Shown here one piece after another: positions 17,021-26,586 of a DNA stretch of 64,000 nt. The notes below the pieces were generated by a model that was given only the letters and a program-made list of their open reading frames with translations, searched no databases and was not told the origin of the DNA. The stretch lies in the NCBI RefSeq assembly GCF_015689195.1, contig NZ_CP065044.1, positions 3,038,001-3,102,000 on the forward strand. Direction: 5' to 3'. Within the stretch, counting starts at the first letter, position 1, and each line of letters starts with the position of its first letter. The position numbers and the translations under genes were made by a program. The DNA comes from Pectobacterium aroidearum (lineage in GTDB: Bacteria > Pseudomonadota > Gammaproteobacteria > Enterobacterales > Enterobacteriaceae).

Positions 17021-18445
17021 ATGGCAAGCATTTCTGCATTAGGTTCGGGTTCTGGACTACCTTTAGACACATTGCTAACGCAGCTTAGAACCGCTGAAAA
17101 TCAAAAACTTGTACCGATAACAACCCAACAGTCGAGTTTCAAGGCCCAACTGAGCGGTATCAGTGCCCTGAAAAGTGCGCTTGATAAACTCAAAACAGCG
17201 AACGATGCTTTAGCAATCTCTGAATCTTTCGGCATTGTTAAAGGTTCAATTGATGGCATCACATCAACCAAAGTTTCCAGCACAAACAAAGCATTCTCTA
17301 CCACCGCCGATAGTAAAGCGGTGGCGGGTACCTATAGCATTGACGTGAAACAATTAGCACAGGCACATTCAATAACGTCAACGGCCAAGACTAGCGCCAC
17401 AGAGCCCTTGAGTACAACAGATACAAAGCTCGTTATTGCCCAAGATAACGGTAAATTCACTAAAGTCGGTGATGATTACCTAAAATATCTGGAAATAGAT
17501 ATCAAAGCGGGCGAAACATCGTTGAACGACGTTCGTGACGCTATTAACAAAGTCAATGGCACCGTAACAGCAAGCGTCGTCAAAGCCAAAGATAATGAGT
17601 ACTACCTGATGCTGACCGCCAAAAACAGCGGTACTGAGAGTAAAATCTCTATCGGGGGAGACGACACGAGCGTTTTTAATGGTACGCCGACAGAAAAAGT
17701 CGCGGCCAAAAACGCACAAATCACGGCAAACGGCATTGAGATCGAAAGACAAAGCAACGCAATCTCTGATGCTTTCGAAGGCGTCACGATCAATCTTCTG
17801 GCTCAAACAGAGACAGGCAAACCGGAAACGCTGACGATTGAGCAAGATATCACCGGGATGAAGGATACGATCAAAGCCTGGGTTGATGCTTACAATGCGC
17901 TGCAAGACACCATTTCAGCTCAAACAAAATATACTGCAGTTGAAGCAGGCGAATCGCAAGTAAGCTCCAACGGCGCGTTATTAGGCGATTCTACGGTTCG
18001 TGGTATCCAGAGCAAGCTCAAGGCGCAGCTAACAACGGTACAAAGCGGCGGTGACGAATTCCGTATTCTGGCAGATCTTGGTATTACGCAAAACTTCAAA
18101 ACAGGGAAGTTAGAAATCAGTGATACCAAGTTAGAAAAAGCGCTGAAAGAAGAACCCGGTAGAGTTCGAGACTTTTTCGTTGGTGATAATGATAAAACAG
18201 GATTTGCGACACAGACTCGTACATACCTGAAGGAAGTCCTTGATACGTCAGAAGGTCTCATTAAAACCAAAGAAGATGGTATTAATAGTTCGCTGAAAAA
18301 ACTGGATACTCAGGCTGCGCGTGTCCAAGATGCAATAGAAAGTACAATTGCTATTTATCAAAAACAATTCGTCGATCTTGATAAAGCGATGACTAACATG
18401 AATAGCACCATGAGTCGTTTAACGAGCATGTTCTCTAAACTCTAA
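17021..18445 (+). CDS. fliD: Filament cap protein FliD (HAP2)
   Basis: Caps the filament tip and guides flagellin polymerisation. 474 aa, close to the E. coli length (468). The N terminus MASISALGSGSGLPLDTLLTQL matches the FliD_N domain. A variable central part (residues about 90-280) contains a flagellin-hook-IN-type segment (NKVNGTVTASVVKAKDNEYY). The C-terminal coiled coil (about 400-474) ends in MNSTMSRLTSMFSKL. Starts the fliDST operon, divergent from fliC. Confidence 0.97.
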   Translation: MASISALGSGSGLPLDTLLTQLRTAENQKLVPITTQQSSFKAQLSGISALKSALDKLKTANDALAISESFGIVKGSIDGITSTKVSSTNKAFSTTADSKAVAGTYSIDVKQLAQAHSITSTAKTSATEPLSTTDTKLVIAQDNGKFTKVGDDYLKYLEIDIKAGETSLNDVRDAINKVNGTVTASVVKAKDNEYYLMLTAKNSGTESKISIGGDDTSVFNGTPTEKVAAKNAQITANGIEIERQSNAISDAFEGVTINLLAQTETGKPETLTIEQDITGMKDTIKAWVDAYNALQDTISAQTKYTAVEAGESQVSSNGALLGDSTVRGIQSKLKAQLTTVQSGGDEFRILADLGITQNFKTGKLEISDTKLEKALKEEPGRVRDFFVGDNDKTGFATQTRTYLKEVLDTSEGLIKTKEDGINSSLKKLDTQAARVQDAIESTIAIYQKQFVDLDKAMTNMNSTMSRLTSMFSKL

Positions 18446-18471
18446 ATTTTCGATTAAAGATAGGTAACGTG

Positions 18472-18882
18472 ATGTACAACATGAAAGGCAGCCAAGCCTA
18501 TGCTCAGGTAGGCCTTGAAAGCAGCGTGATGAGCGCAAGCCCTCACCAGCTTATCGTCATGCTGTTTGATGGTGCGCGCAGTGCGATGATTCGCGCGCGC
18601 ATCCTCATGGAACAGGGCGATATCCCAGGCAAAGGCATGGCGTTATCTAAAGCAATCAATATTATCAATAACGGACTCAAAGCCGGGTTGGATATGGAAG
18701 CCGGGGGCGAACTCGTTGAAAACCTGTCCGCTCTGTACGACTACATGTCCCAGCGTTTGTTGATTGCCAATTTACATAACGATGCAAAAGCGATAGAAGA
18801 AGTTGAAGTGTTGTTGGAAAATATCGCTGATGCCTGGCGGCAAATCGGTCCTAATTACAAACCAGAGCAGGAAGTACGTTAA
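18472..18882 (+). CDS. fliS: Flagellin export chaperone FliS
   Basis: A 136-aa helical bundle that holds the flagellin C terminus before export and also binds FlgM. The ATG at 18472 gives MYNMKGSQAYAQVGLES, aligned with the E. coli start MYAAKGTQAYAQ; the codon before it is a GTG that would add one residue. AGG lies 5-6 bp upstream. Conserved SPHQLIVMLFDGA and AINIINNGLKAGLD are seen. Its TAA overlaps the fliT ATG by one base. Confidence 0.96.
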   Translation: MYNMKGSQAYAQVGLESSVMSASPHQLIVMLFDGARSAMIRARILMEQGDIPGKGMALSKAINIINNGLKAGLDMEAGGELVENLSALYDYMSQRLLIANLHNDAKAIEEVEVLLENIADAWRQIGPNYKPEQEVR

Positions 18883-19262
18883 TGGCCTCCCCCCATCGGC
18901 TTCTAAAAGATTACCAACAGCTTTTGTCTCTGAGTCAAAAAATTCTTCATTTGGCAGTCAACGGCCAATGGGATACGTTGGTTGAGCAAGAGATTGTTTA
19001 TGTTCAGTCCGTTGAAGGCTTAGTTAACATGCCAATTCCTGACGAAATTGACAGTGTGATGCGTCTGCATCTGCGACAAATTTTGCAGGAAGTGATGGAT
19101 AATGAAGCGAAAGTAAAACAACTTCTGCAGAAGCGGATGGACGAGTTAAGTTCGTTAATGGGACAGTCACTGAAGCAAAAGTCAATTAATACGACTTATA
19201 ACGAATTTGCGGGGCAGAGAATGCTGCCTGGTGATGCCTTACCTGATGAAACACGCTCATAG
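18882..19262 (+). CDS. fliT: FliD export chaperone and FlhDC antagonist FliT
   Basis: 126 aa, alpha-helical. It resembles enterobacterial FliT in size and in the pattern LLKDYQQLLSLSQKILHLAVNGQWDTLVEQE. FliT binds FliD and, when free, FlhC to lower class 2 transcription (known in Salmonella). Sequence conservation is low in this family, so identity rests partly on the fliDST order and the 1-bp overlap with fliS. A terminator follows 35 bp later. Confidence 0.92.
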   Translation: MASPHRLLKDYQQLLSLSQKILHLAVNGQWDTLVEQEIVYVQSVEGLVNMPIPDEIDSVMRLHLRQILQEVMDNEAKVKQLLQKRMDELSSLMGQSLKQKSINTTYNEFAGQRMLPGDALPDETRS

Positions 19263-19297
19263 TAGCATCACACATTATCGGTATACCGAGCTCACCG

Positions 19298-19324
19298 CGC
19301 CTCTATTATTGGGGCGTTTTTTTT
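19298..19324 (+). terminator. Rho-independent terminator of fliDST
   Basis: Stem CGCCTC/GGGGCG (one G-T pair) with loop TATTATT, followed by eight T residues. Confidence 0.85.
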
Positions 19325-19347
19325 GACTGTTTTTCGTCAACATGGTT

Positions 19348-19351
19348 AGAC
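19348..19351. repeat. Target-site duplication, left copy
   Basis: AGAC directly before the TGTAAG end of the insertion sequence; the same four bases follow its other end. Confidence 0.85.
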
Positions 19352-19367
19352 TGTAAGCACACCCGTT

Positions 19368-20162
19368 TTAGTTCCACGCACTTTTTGAGATTTCCGGGTT
19401 TTCAGCCATCAGACGGTACTCTTCCGGCGTCAGGTTATTCAGGGATTCATGGGGCCGCTCACCGTTATATTCAGCCAGCCAGCGCTCTGTAATTTCCCGT
19501 GCTTCATTCAGTGTTCTGAACAGATAAAAATCCAGTATTTCGGTCCGGTACGTCCGGTTAAAGCGTTCGATAAATGCGTTTTGCGTCGGTTTACCCGGCT
19601 TGATAAAGTCCAGCATCACGCCATGCTCTTCGGCCCATTGAGCCAGCGCCAGCGATATAAGTTCTGGCCCATTATCCATCCTCATCTTCAGCGGATATCC
19701 ACGGTTTGCCACGATCCTATCCAGTACCCGGACAACACGCTGGGCCGGGATATTCAGGTCAATTTCAATGGCCAGGGCTTCCCGGTTAAAATCATCCACC
19801 ACATTGAAGGTTCTGAAGCGTCTGCCGCAGACCAGCGCGTCGTGCATAAAATCGATGGACCAGCTCTGGTTCAGCGCCTCTGGGGTCGCCAGTGGAGCCG
19901 GATTACGCACCGGCAGACGTTGCTTTCCTTTGCGACGAAAATTCAGTTTCAGAAGACAGTAAATTCGGTGAACACGCTTGTGATTCCAGGTATTCCCCTG
20001 CCTGCGCAATACCTGAAAAAGCTTCTTAAATCCGTATCGTGGATAGCGTTCAGCCATCACTAGCAGCCCCTGGATCACCGATTCATCACGCCGGGTATCT
20101 GGCTGGTATAAAAACACCGTCCTGCTCAACGATAACGTCCTGCATGCCTGACGTATGCTCAT
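19368..20162 (-). CDS. IS3-family transposase, OrfB (DDE catalytic part)
   Basis: 264 aa as a separate frame; in life it is probably read as an OrfAB fusion. It has an HTH_21-like N-terminal part (YPRYGFKKLFQVLRRQG) and an integrase core with the DDE triad: Asp in SWSIDFMHDAL, Asp in MRMDNGPEL and Glu in NAFIERFNRTYR. The reading frame continues upstream of this ATG, in the -1 frame, into the end of orfA through EKKALKPAIKRELVSYL. A run of seven A followed by G at 20226-20219 (heptamer A-AAA-AAG) is a classic IS3 slippery site. Confidence 0.94.
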   Translation of the reverse strand: MSIRQACRTLSLSRTVFLYQPDTRRDESVIQGLLVMAERYPRYGFKKLFQVLRRQGNTWNHKRVHRIYCLLKLNFRRKGKQRLPVRNPAPLATPEALNQSWSIDFMHDALVCGRRFRTFNVVDDFNREALAIEIDLNIPAQRVVRVLDRIVANRGYPLKMRMDNGPELISLALAQWAEEHGVMLDFIKPGKPTQNAFIERFNRTYRTEILDFYLFRTLNEAREITERWLAEYNGERPHESLNNLTPEEYRLMAENPEISKSAWN

Positions 20163-20212
20163 CGCAAACTGCGAGGTCAGATAACTGACGAGCTCACGTT
20201 TTATCGCTGGTT

Positions 20213-20479
20213 TTAAAGCTTTTTTTCAATAACATCTTTTAGCGCCCGGCATTCCAGACTGAGGTCGGCAAACATCTGTTTGAGCCGCCGGTTCTCGTCT
20301 TCCAGATCTTTGATCTTTTTAATATCAGCCGCTTCCATCCCGCCGTATTTTGCTTTCCAGTTGTAATAGCTGGCTTCGGATATAGCGGCTTCGCGGCAGA
20401 CATCTTTGACGGTTCGTCCGGCTTCGACGGACTTCAGAACGGCGATGATCTGGTGTTCAGTGAATCGGATCTTGCGCAT
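20213..20479 (-). CDS. IS3-family transposase, OrfA (DNA-binding part)
   Basis: 88 aa from the ATG at 20479, which follows GAGGAG at ideal spacing; a longer frame begins at 20500. It has the HTH_Tnp_1 sequence RKIRFTEHQIIAVLKSVE and an IS407-type leucine-zipper helix (KKIKDLEDENRRLKQMFADLSL). It ends EKKL-stop just after the slippery A7G stretch, where -1 frameshifting would make the OrfAB transposase. Confidence 0.94.
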   Translation of the reverse strand: MRKIRFTEHQIIAVLKSVEAGRTVKDVCREAAISEASYYNWKAKYGGMEAADIKKIKDLEDENRRLKQMFADLSLECRALKDVIEKKL

Positions 20480-20558
20480 AGCGATCTCCTCAGGGGACAT
20501 AGTTAGTATGTCGGAAGATCTCTAAAAGTGAATGGTCCGCTTTACAGGGATACTTACA

Positions 20559-20562
20559 AGAC
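20559..20562. repeat. Target-site duplication, right copy
   Basis: AGAC directly after the CTTACA end of the insertion sequence. Together with the left copy it marks a simple, recent-looking transposition event. Confidence 0.85.
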
Positions 20563-20613
20563 TATCGGCAGAAGGAAATCTGGAAATCTGTAGGCGCTAA
20601 AAAGATTGAAGAC
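20563..20613 (+). pseudogene. Possible C-terminal gene remnant next to the IS
   Basis: In one frame the DNA after the IS reads RQKEIWKSVGAKKIED-stop (TAA 20611-20613), which looks protein-like. No start or 5' part exists: across the IS the sequence joins 24 bp to the fliDST terminator. It may be an old remnant or chance. I cannot name a family. Confidence 0.2.
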
Positions 20614-20661
20614 TAACTGCGTTGATAAGCAGGAAGAAACTGGCAGGAAATCAGCACAAAT

Positions 20662-20710
20662 AAAAAATTGCGCGCAATCTCATCAGCATTAACAGTGAGA
20701 TCGCGCACAA
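20662..20710 (-). terminator. fliE: Rho-independent terminator of fliE
   Basis: On the minus strand a 15-bp stem (two G-U pairs; arms 20668-20682 and 20696-20710) is followed by TTTTTTA. It begins 39 bp beyond the fliE stop codon. Confidence 0.9.
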
Positions 20711-20748
20711 TAATGTTGATAATTACAGCCTGATGCCATGAAGTGGCA

Positions 20749-21063
20749 TCAAACGGACATATTCATCACTTCCTGATACGCAGAGACCAGTTTATTACGT
20801 ACCTGAATGCCCATTTGCATTGAAATGGATGACTTCTGCAAATCCACCATTACATCATTCAATGCTACGCCTGGCACACCCAAGGTGAATTTTTCAGCCT
20901 GCGTACGAGCCGTCTGTTGCGTGTCGCTGATCTTATCGATCGCAGCCTTCAACTCACTGGCAAAACCAGGTTCTACCGATGGTCTGGCTATTGGCGTACC
21001 AGATGCCTGCAGGGCTTTGACCTGCATTTGCTGTAAAACGCCATCAATACCTTGAACCGACAT
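20749..21063 (-). CDS. fliE: Basal-body protein FliE
   Basis: 104 aa, the E. coli size. Links the MS ring to the proximal rod and is among the first type III substrates. It has the conserved C-terminal half ([39 protein letters not shown]) and the short N-terminal helix ([14 protein letters not shown]). Monocistronic on the minus strand, divergent from fliF across 260 bp that must hold two class 2 promoters; I did not identify FlhDC boxes. Confidence 0.97.
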   Translation of the reverse strand: MSVQGIDGVLQQMQVKALQASGTPIARPSVEPGFASELKAAIDKISDTQQTARTQAEKFTLGVPGVALNDVMVDLQKSSISMQMGIQVRNKLVSAYQEVMNMSV

Positions 21064-21323
21064 AATACCTCACTAAACCATGCTAATTAGGCTTTTTCAT
21101 ACACATTTATGACAGCGATACCCTATCACACCACTCTTAGGCTAAATGGGGTAATTAGCGTGAAAAATGCCACCTTATCGACCCATCGATTTTTCTTTTA
21201 CGGAAAATAATGACATGCCGATAAATGTAGGCGAAATGTTTTATTGATTGCGCAATCAGGGAGTTCTGTTTTGTCACGTCACAACGTTAAGTATATCGTT
21301 CAACAACCAAGCAGAGATAGAGT

Positions 21324-23054
21324 ATGAACGCCTCATTAACCGGCGCCGCTACCGGTAAAAATAGCTTTGGCGAAATACTCAACCGGTTACGCGCCAATCC
21401 GAAGATTCCGCTATTGATCGCAGCTGCTGCGACCATTGCCATTGTCGTCGCGTTAACGCTATGGGCTAAAGGTCCAGATTATCGGGTTCTTTATAGCAAT
21501 ATAAATGACCGGGACGGCGGTGCGATTGTCGGCGAATTAACAAAGCTGAATATCCCTTATCGCTTTGCGGAGAGCGGCGGCGCGATCATGATTCCCGCCG
21601 AAAAGGTCTATGAGACCCGACTCCGACTTGCTCAACTTGGCCTGCCAAAAGGTGGCGCAGTTGGTTTTGAATTGCTCGATCAGGAAAAATTTGGCATCAG
21701 CCAATTCAGCGAGCAGATTAATTATCAGCGTGCGCTGGAAGGTGAGCTGTCCAGAACAATAGAAACGCTCGGCCCTGTTCAGAATGCGCGAGTTCACCTT
21801 GCCATACCGAAGCCTTCACTGTTCGTTCGTGAGCAAAAAGCCCCTTCTTCTTCTGTCACCCTAACGTTACAGCCAGGCCGTGCATTAGATGAAGGCCAAA
21901 TCAACTCCATCGTTTACATGGTTTCCAGCAGCGTTGCTGGCCTGCCGCCAGATAATGTTACGGTCGTTGATCAGACCGGACGTCTGTTGACTCAGGCGGG
22001 TGGAAGCGGTCGCGATCTGAATGCAGCGCAACTTAAGTACAGCAACGAAGTCGAAGCTATGTACCAGCGCCGCATAGAATCAATCATCGCCCCCATGGTC
22101 GGTATGGGTAACGTGCATGCTCAGGTCACCGCACAAATTGATTTCTCTGCCCGCGAACAGACTGACGAGCAGTATCAACCTAACCAACCGCCAGATAAAG
22201 CGGCCGTTCGCTCTCAGCAAACCAGCCAGAGTGAGCAACGAGGCGGTCCTAACGTAGGTGGTGTTCCTGGTGCCTTGTCCAATCAGCCAGCGCCTGCTCC
22301 AACCGCGCCTATCGCAACACAGCCAAACAATGCTAATGCCAATGCGAACAATCAGGCTGGCCAACAGAACCAGAACCAAAACAATGCAGCGGGTGCGCAA
22401 GCCAATGCGGCAAACGCGAATACCGTCATTCAAACATCAAATATTCGTAATGATGCAACAACCAACTATGAAGTTGATAAGACGATTTTACATACCAAAC
22501 ACAGTACGGGTGGTGTAAAGCGTTTGTCTGCTGCCGTTATCGTTAACTACCAGCCACCTGGTGAAGATGGCAAACCGGTTGCACTAACGGAAGAACAGAT
22601 TAAACAGATTGAAACAGTAGCACGTGAAGCAATGGGCTTTTCTGCTGAACGCGGTGATACATTGAATGTCGTTAATACGCCATTTATGGACAGCACCGAC
22701 GGTTCTGGCGAACTCCCCTTCTGGCAAAAACAGGCATTCTTCGATCTGCTGATGGAAGCTGGCCGTTGGCTGCTGGTTCTGATCGTTGCCTGGATTCTGT
22801 GGCGTAAGCTGGTTCGTCCACAATTGCAGAGAAAAGCACAGCAGCAAGAAGCGGCACTGGCAGCGGCTGCCCTGTCTCAAGGTGCAGACAACGATGTTAT
22901 GGTCAACCTGAGTAGCTCGGAAGTTGAACAGCAGCGGAAATCACAACAACGCGTCAATGCAGAAATGCAAAGTAACCGCATACGTGAAATGGCAGAGAAC
23001 GATCCACGCGTTGTCGCTCTGGTAATTCGTCAATGGATGAGTACTGAACTATGA
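21324..23054 (+). CDS. fliF: MS-ring protein FliF
   Basis: The 576-aa inner-membrane ring on which the motor is built. First TM at about 26-46 ([20 protein letters not shown]), YscJ-like ring domains at about 48-220 ([21 protein letters not shown]) and a low-complexity Pro/Gln/Asn-rich loop at about 295-370. Second TM at about 475-490 ([12 protein letters not shown]), then a cytosolic C terminus ending in the FliG-binding helix ([15 protein letters not shown]). The Asn/Gln-rich loop is longer than in E. coli and variable in the family. Heads fliFGHIJK; its stop overlaps fliG by 4 bp. Confidence 0.97.
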   Translation: MNASLTGAATGKNSFGEILNRLRANPKIPLLIAAAATIAIVVALTLWAKGPDYRVLYSNINDRDGGAIVGELTKLNIPYRFAESGGAIMIPAEKVYETRLRLAQLGLPKGGAVGFELLDQEKFGISQFSEQINYQRALEGELSRTIETLGPVQNARVHLAIPKPSLFVREQKAPSSSVTLTLQPGRALDEGQINSIVYMVSSSVAGLPPDNVTVVDQTGRLLTQAGGSGRDLNAAQLKYSNEVEAMYQRRIESIIAPMVGMGNVHAQVTAQIDFSAREQTDEQYQPNQPPDKAAVRSQQTSQSEQRGGPNVGGVPGALSNQPAPAPTAPIATQPNNANANANNQAGQQNQNQNNAAGAQANAANANTVIQTSNIRNDATTNYEVDKTILHTKHSTGGVKRLSAAVIVNYQPPGEDGKPVALTEEQIKQIETVAREAMGFSAERGDTLNVVNTPFMDSTDGSGELPFWQKQAFFDLLMEAGRWLLVLIVAWILWRKLVRPQLQRKAQQQEAALAAAALSQGADNDVMVNLSSSEVEQQRKSQQRVNAEMQSNRIREMAENDPRVVALVIRQWMSTEL

Positions 23055-24043
23055 CCCTGACAGGAACAGAAAAAAGCGCCATCTTATTGATGACCATTGG
23101 TGAAGACCGCGCCGCAGAGGTGTTTACTCACCTTTCGACCAAAGAAGTACAGCATCTCAGTGCTGCGATGGCGAACATGCGACAGGTATCACAACAGCAG
23201 TTGCTCGAAATCCTGAGAGAATTTGAGGCGGACTCAGAGCAATATGCTGCGCTCAGCGTGAATGCCGGCGACTACCTTCGCTCAGTGCTTGTCAAAGCGC
23301 TTGGTGAAGAACGAGCATCTAGCCTGTTGGAAGATATTCTTGAAAGCCGCGACTCTACGAGTGGGATGGAAACACTCAACTTTATGGAGCCGCAGATTGC
23401 CGCAGACCTTATTCGCGACGAACACCCACAGATTATCGCAACAATTTTGGTGCATCTGAAGCGTGCTCAGGCTGCCGATATCTTAGCTCTGTTTGACGAA
23501 CGCCTTCGTCATGACGTCATGCTACGTATTGCGACCTTCGGCGGCGTTCAGCCTTCGGCACTGGCAGAATTGACAGACGTTCTGAATGGCTTGCTGGACG
23601 GACAGAACCTCAAACGCAGCAAGATGGGTGGTGTTCGTACTGCGGCTGAAATTATCAACCTGATGAAAACTCAGCAGGAAGAAGCGGTTATTGATGCCGT
23701 ACGCGAGTTCGATGGCGAATTGGCACAGAAAATCATCGACGAAATGTTCCTGTTCGAAAACCTGGTGGACGTGGACGACCGCAGCATCCAGCGTCTTCTG
23801 CAAGAAGTCGAGTCCGAGTCTCTGCTGTTGGCATTGAAAGGTGCCGAAGAGCCTTTGCGCGAGAAATTCCTGCGCAACATGTCTCAACGTGCGGCAGAAA
23901 TTCTTCGCGACGACCTTGCAACCCGTGGCCCGGTACGTATGTCGCAGGTGGAAAACGAACAGAAAGCCATTCTGCTTATCGTTCGTCGACTGGCAGACAG
24001 CGGCGAGATGATTATCGGTGGCGGCGAGGATGCTTATGTCTAA
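23051..24043 (+). CDS. fliG: Motor switch protein FliG
   Basis: 330 aa. Couples the stator to the C ring and sets rotation direction. The EHPQ motif at residues 124-127 and the Gly-Gly hinge region (FGGVQP, MGGVRT) are present. The C-terminal charged torque helix ([21 protein letters not shown]) faces MotA. ATG overlaps fliF stop (ATGA). Confidence 0.98.
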   Translation: MTLTGTEKSAILLMTIGEDRAAEVFTHLSTKEVQHLSAAMANMRQVSQQQLLEILREFEADSEQYAALSVNAGDYLRSVLVKALGEERASSLLEDILESRDSTSGMETLNFMEPQIAADLIRDEHPQIIATILVHLKRAQAADILALFDERLRHDVMLRIATFGGVQPSALAELTDVLNGLLDGQNLKRSKMGGVRTAAEIINLMKTQQEEAVIDAVREFDGELAQKIIDEMFLFENLVDVDDRSIQRLLQEVESESLLLALKGAEEPLREKFLRNMSQRAAEILRDDLATRGPVRMSQVENEQKAILLIVRRLADSGEMIIGGGEDAYV

Positions 24044-24761
24044 CGCCCCCAAGAACCTGGCCTGGCAACCCTGGAAGCTTAACGATCTGGCTGAGCCCGT
24101 TTCGAAACCAGTCCTCCCAACCTATCAGGTAAATGATGAGCCTGAGATACCTGACATGGAGCGTTTCGCTGAAGAAAACGCTCTTTCAGCAGCCGAGGAC
24201 GAGTTGGCTTCTCTGCGCGAAAGCACACTGCAGCAAGCGCGAGAAACAGGTTTTGCGCAAGGCCACCAACAAGGCTATGACGCAGGCTATCAGGAAGGTT
24301 TAGCCAAAGGGCAACAGCAGGGTCTGCAGAATGCCCTGCAGCAGCAACAGCCGATCATCGAACAGATGCAGAATATGGTCACCGAATTTCAACAGACGTT
24401 GGATACACTCGACAGTGTGATCCCAGCTCGTCTGATGCAGTTGGCTTTGACCGCAGCCAAGCAGATTTTGGGACAACCTCCGGTATGCGACGGCAACGCG
24501 CTGCTCGGTCAGATACAGCAATTGATTCAGCAAGAACCTATGTTTTCGGGTAAAACGCAACTGCGCGTTCACCCTTCAGATCTGGAACGCGTTGAACAGT
24601 ATTTGGGCCCAACACTCAGTTTGCATGGCTGGAGATTACTTGCCGATAGCCAACTTCATCCTGGTGGCTGTAAAGTCAGCGCGGAAGAAGGCGATCTGGA
24701 TGCCAGCTTGGCAACGCGCTGGCATGAGCTTTGCCGTTTAGCTGCACCGGGAGAGCTATGA
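24036..24761 (+). CDS. fliH: Export-ATPase regulator FliH
   Basis: 241 aa from the ATG at 24036 ([18 protein letters not shown]), which overlaps the fliG end by 8 bp; the open frame begins at a GTG at 24018 that adds six unrelated residues. FliH binds FliI and the C ring and delivers substrates. It has an N-terminal W-x-P-W motif like E. coli FliH. GxxxG-type repeats ([25 protein letters not shown], about 77-101) and a C-terminal FliI-binding domain follow. Confidence 0.95.
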   Translation: MSNAPKNLAWQPWKLNDLAEPVSKPVLPTYQVNDEPEIPDMERFAEENALSAAEDELASLRESTLQQARETGFAQGHQQGYDAGYQEGLAKGQQQGLQNALQQQQPIIEQMQNMVTEFQQTLDTLDSVIPARLMQLALTAAKQILGQPPVCDGNALLGQIQQLIQQEPMFSGKTQLRVHPSDLERVEQYLGPTLSLHGWRLLADSQLHPGGCKVSAEEGDLDASLATRWHELCRLAAPGEL

Positions 24762-26131
24762 TGACTTCACGCCTCGGACGCTGGCTTTCTTCTCTCGATT
24801 CATTTGAGAAGCGTATTGACGACACGCCGTCGGTGCGTCGTTACGGCCGCTTAACCCGGGCGACAGGTTTAGTATTGGAAGCGACAGGGTTGCATATGCC
24901 ACTGGGCGCCACCTGCCTCATCGAACGACAGAATGGCTCTCAGGTTGAAGAAATCGAAAGTGAAGTGGTCGGGTTCAACGGGCAAAAACTCTTTCTCATG
25001 CCGCTGGAAGAAGTTGAAGGCATTACCCCCGGCGCACGCGTTTATGCCCGCGTCGGCCAAGACAGCAGCAGTCAGGGAAAACAATTACCATTAGGCCCTG
25101 AACTACTTGGCCGGGTGCTGGATGGTAGCGCAAAACCGCTGGATGGCTTACCCGCACCGGATACAGGCTATCGTGCACCGCTAATTACGCCGCCATTCAA
25201 CCCATTACAAAGAACGCCAATCGAAAGTGTTCTGGATGTAGGTGTCCGAGCCATCAACGCCTTGCTTACCGTGGGCCGGGGGCAGCGAATGGGTCTGTTT
25301 GCTGGTTCAGGGGTGGGTAAAAGTGTGCTGTTGGGCATGATGGCGCGTTATACTCAAGCTGACGTCATCGTTGTCGGCCTTATCGGTGAACGTGGCCGAG
25401 AAGTAAAAGATTTTATCGAGAATATTTTGGGCACAGAAGGACGAGCGCGTTCCGTCGTTATTGCTGCGCCAGCGGATGTTTCTCCATTATTAAGGATGCA
25501 GGGCGCCGCTTATGCCACGCGTATTGCGGAAGATTTTCGCGATCGTGGATATCACGTTCTGCTCATCATGGATTCGCTCACGCGTTATGCCATGGCACAG
25601 CGTGAAATTGCTTTAGCAATTGGCGAACCGCCGGCAACCAAGGGTTACCCCCCTTCTGTCTTTGCCAAATTACCCGCGCTGGTAGAACGCGCAGGCAATG
25701 GTATTCATGGAGGTGGATCAGTCACCGCCTTCTATACTGTTCTAACAGAAGGTGACGATCAGCAGGATCCAATAGCCGACTCCGCTCGCGCCATCCTGGA
25801 CGGACATATTGTGTTGTCTCGTCAATTGGCTGAGTCTGGTCACTATCCAGCAATTGATATCGAAGCCTCGATTAGCCGTGCGATGACCGCGCTGATAGAT
25901 GAAGGCCACTACGCTTCTGTGAGACAGTTTAAACAGTTACTATCCAGTTACCAACGTAACCGTGATTTAGTCAGTGTTGGTGCCTACGCCGCAGGCAGTG
26001 ACCCTATGCTCGACAAAGCTATTCGGCTCTATCCGCACCTGGAAGCCTTCTTGCAGCAGGGTATGTTTGAACAAAGTAACTATGAAGAATCTTGCCAGGC
26101 GTTGCACACTATTTTCCCTCGTAACGAGTAG
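24761..26131 (+). CDS. fliI: Flagellum-specific export ATPase FliI
   Basis: 456 aa from the second of two tandem ATG codons (24758 and 24761); the choice follows E. coli MTTRL. An F1-beta-like ATPase: Walker A GSGVGKS at 182-188, Walker B in [12 protein letters not shown], and catalytic Glu in IGERGREV (210). It unfolds or loads substrates at the export gate with FliH and FliJ. Overlaps the fliH stop. Confidence 0.97.
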   Translation: MTSRLGRWLSSLDSFEKRIDDTPSVRRYGRLTRATGLVLEATGLHMPLGATCLIERQNGSQVEEIESEVVGFNGQKLFLMPLEEVEGITPGARVYARVGQDSSSQGKQLPLGPELLGRVLDGSAKPLDGLPAPDTGYRAPLITPPFNPLQRTPIESVLDVGVRAINALLTVGRGQRMGLFAGSGVGKSVLLGMMARYTQADVIVVGLIGERGREVKDFIENILGTEGRARSVVIAAPADVSPLLRMQGAAYATRIAEDFRDRGYHVLLIMDSLTRYAMAQREIALAIGEPPATKGYPPSVFAKLPALVERAGNGIHGGGSVTAFYTVLTEGDDQQDPIADSARAILDGHIVLSRQLAESGHYPAIDIEASISRAMTALIDEGHYASVRQFKQLLSSYQRNRDLVSVGAYAAGSDPMLDKAIRLYPHLEAFLQQGMFEQSNYEESCQALHTIFPRNE

Positions 26132-26139
26132 GAGAGCAG

Positions 26140-26586
26140 ATGAAAACCCAGTCACCGCTGGTTACACTACGCGAACTGGCGCAGAAAGAGGTTGAGAAAG
26201 CAGCAGGCCAGTTGGGACAGGTGCGTCAGGCGCATCAACAGGCAGAACAGCAGCTCAATATGCTGTTAAACTATCAGGATGACTATCGTCAAAAATTGAA
26301 CTCGACGATGTCTGCTGGTATGGCGAATAATAGCTGGCAGAATTATCAGCAGTTCATCCGAACGCTGGACAGTGCAATTGAGCAACACAGACAACAGCTC
26401 TCGCAGTGGACATCACGTTTAGATTTAGCAATGAAGACCTGGCAAGAAAAGCAGCAGCGATTGAACGCCTTTGAGAAACTGCAAGATCGTGAGTTGACAA
26501 GACAGCTTGCCAAAGAAAACAAAATAGAACAAAAACAAATGGATGAATTTGCCCAACGGGCCTCACAGAGGAAAGCAGAATCATGA
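26140..26586 (+). CDS. fliJ: Export chaperone-escort FliJ
   Basis: 148 aa, almost entirely a charged antiparallel coiled coil (for example LAQKEVEKAAGQLGQVRQAHQQAEQQLNML). FliJ sits in the FliI hexamer pore and contacts FlhA. Eight bases after fliI, overlapping fliK by 4 bp. Confidence 0.95.
   Translation: MKTQSPLVTLRELAQKEVEKAAGQLGQVRQAHQQAEQQLNMLLNYQDDYRQKLNSTMSAGMANNSWQNYQQFIRTLDSAIEQHRQQLSQWTSRLDLAMKTWQEKQQRLNAFEKLQDRELTRQLAKENKIEQKQMDEFAQRASQRKAES

Larger units (their letters stand above)
19352..20558 (-). mobile_element. IS3-family insertion sequence, IS407-group type
   Basis: A 1207-bp element with TGTAAG...CTTACA ends, overlapping orfA/orfB reading frames and a 4-bp target duplication AGAC on both sides (19348-19351 and 20559-20562). 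Four-base duplications are typical of the IS407 group of IS3. Terminal repeats are imperfect: TGTAAGCACACCCG at the left and, inverted, TGTAAGTATCCCTG at the right. It is inserted between the fliT and fliE terminators, so it breaks no flagellar gene. Both frames are intact, so it may be active. Exact name not assigned. Confidence 0.92.
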
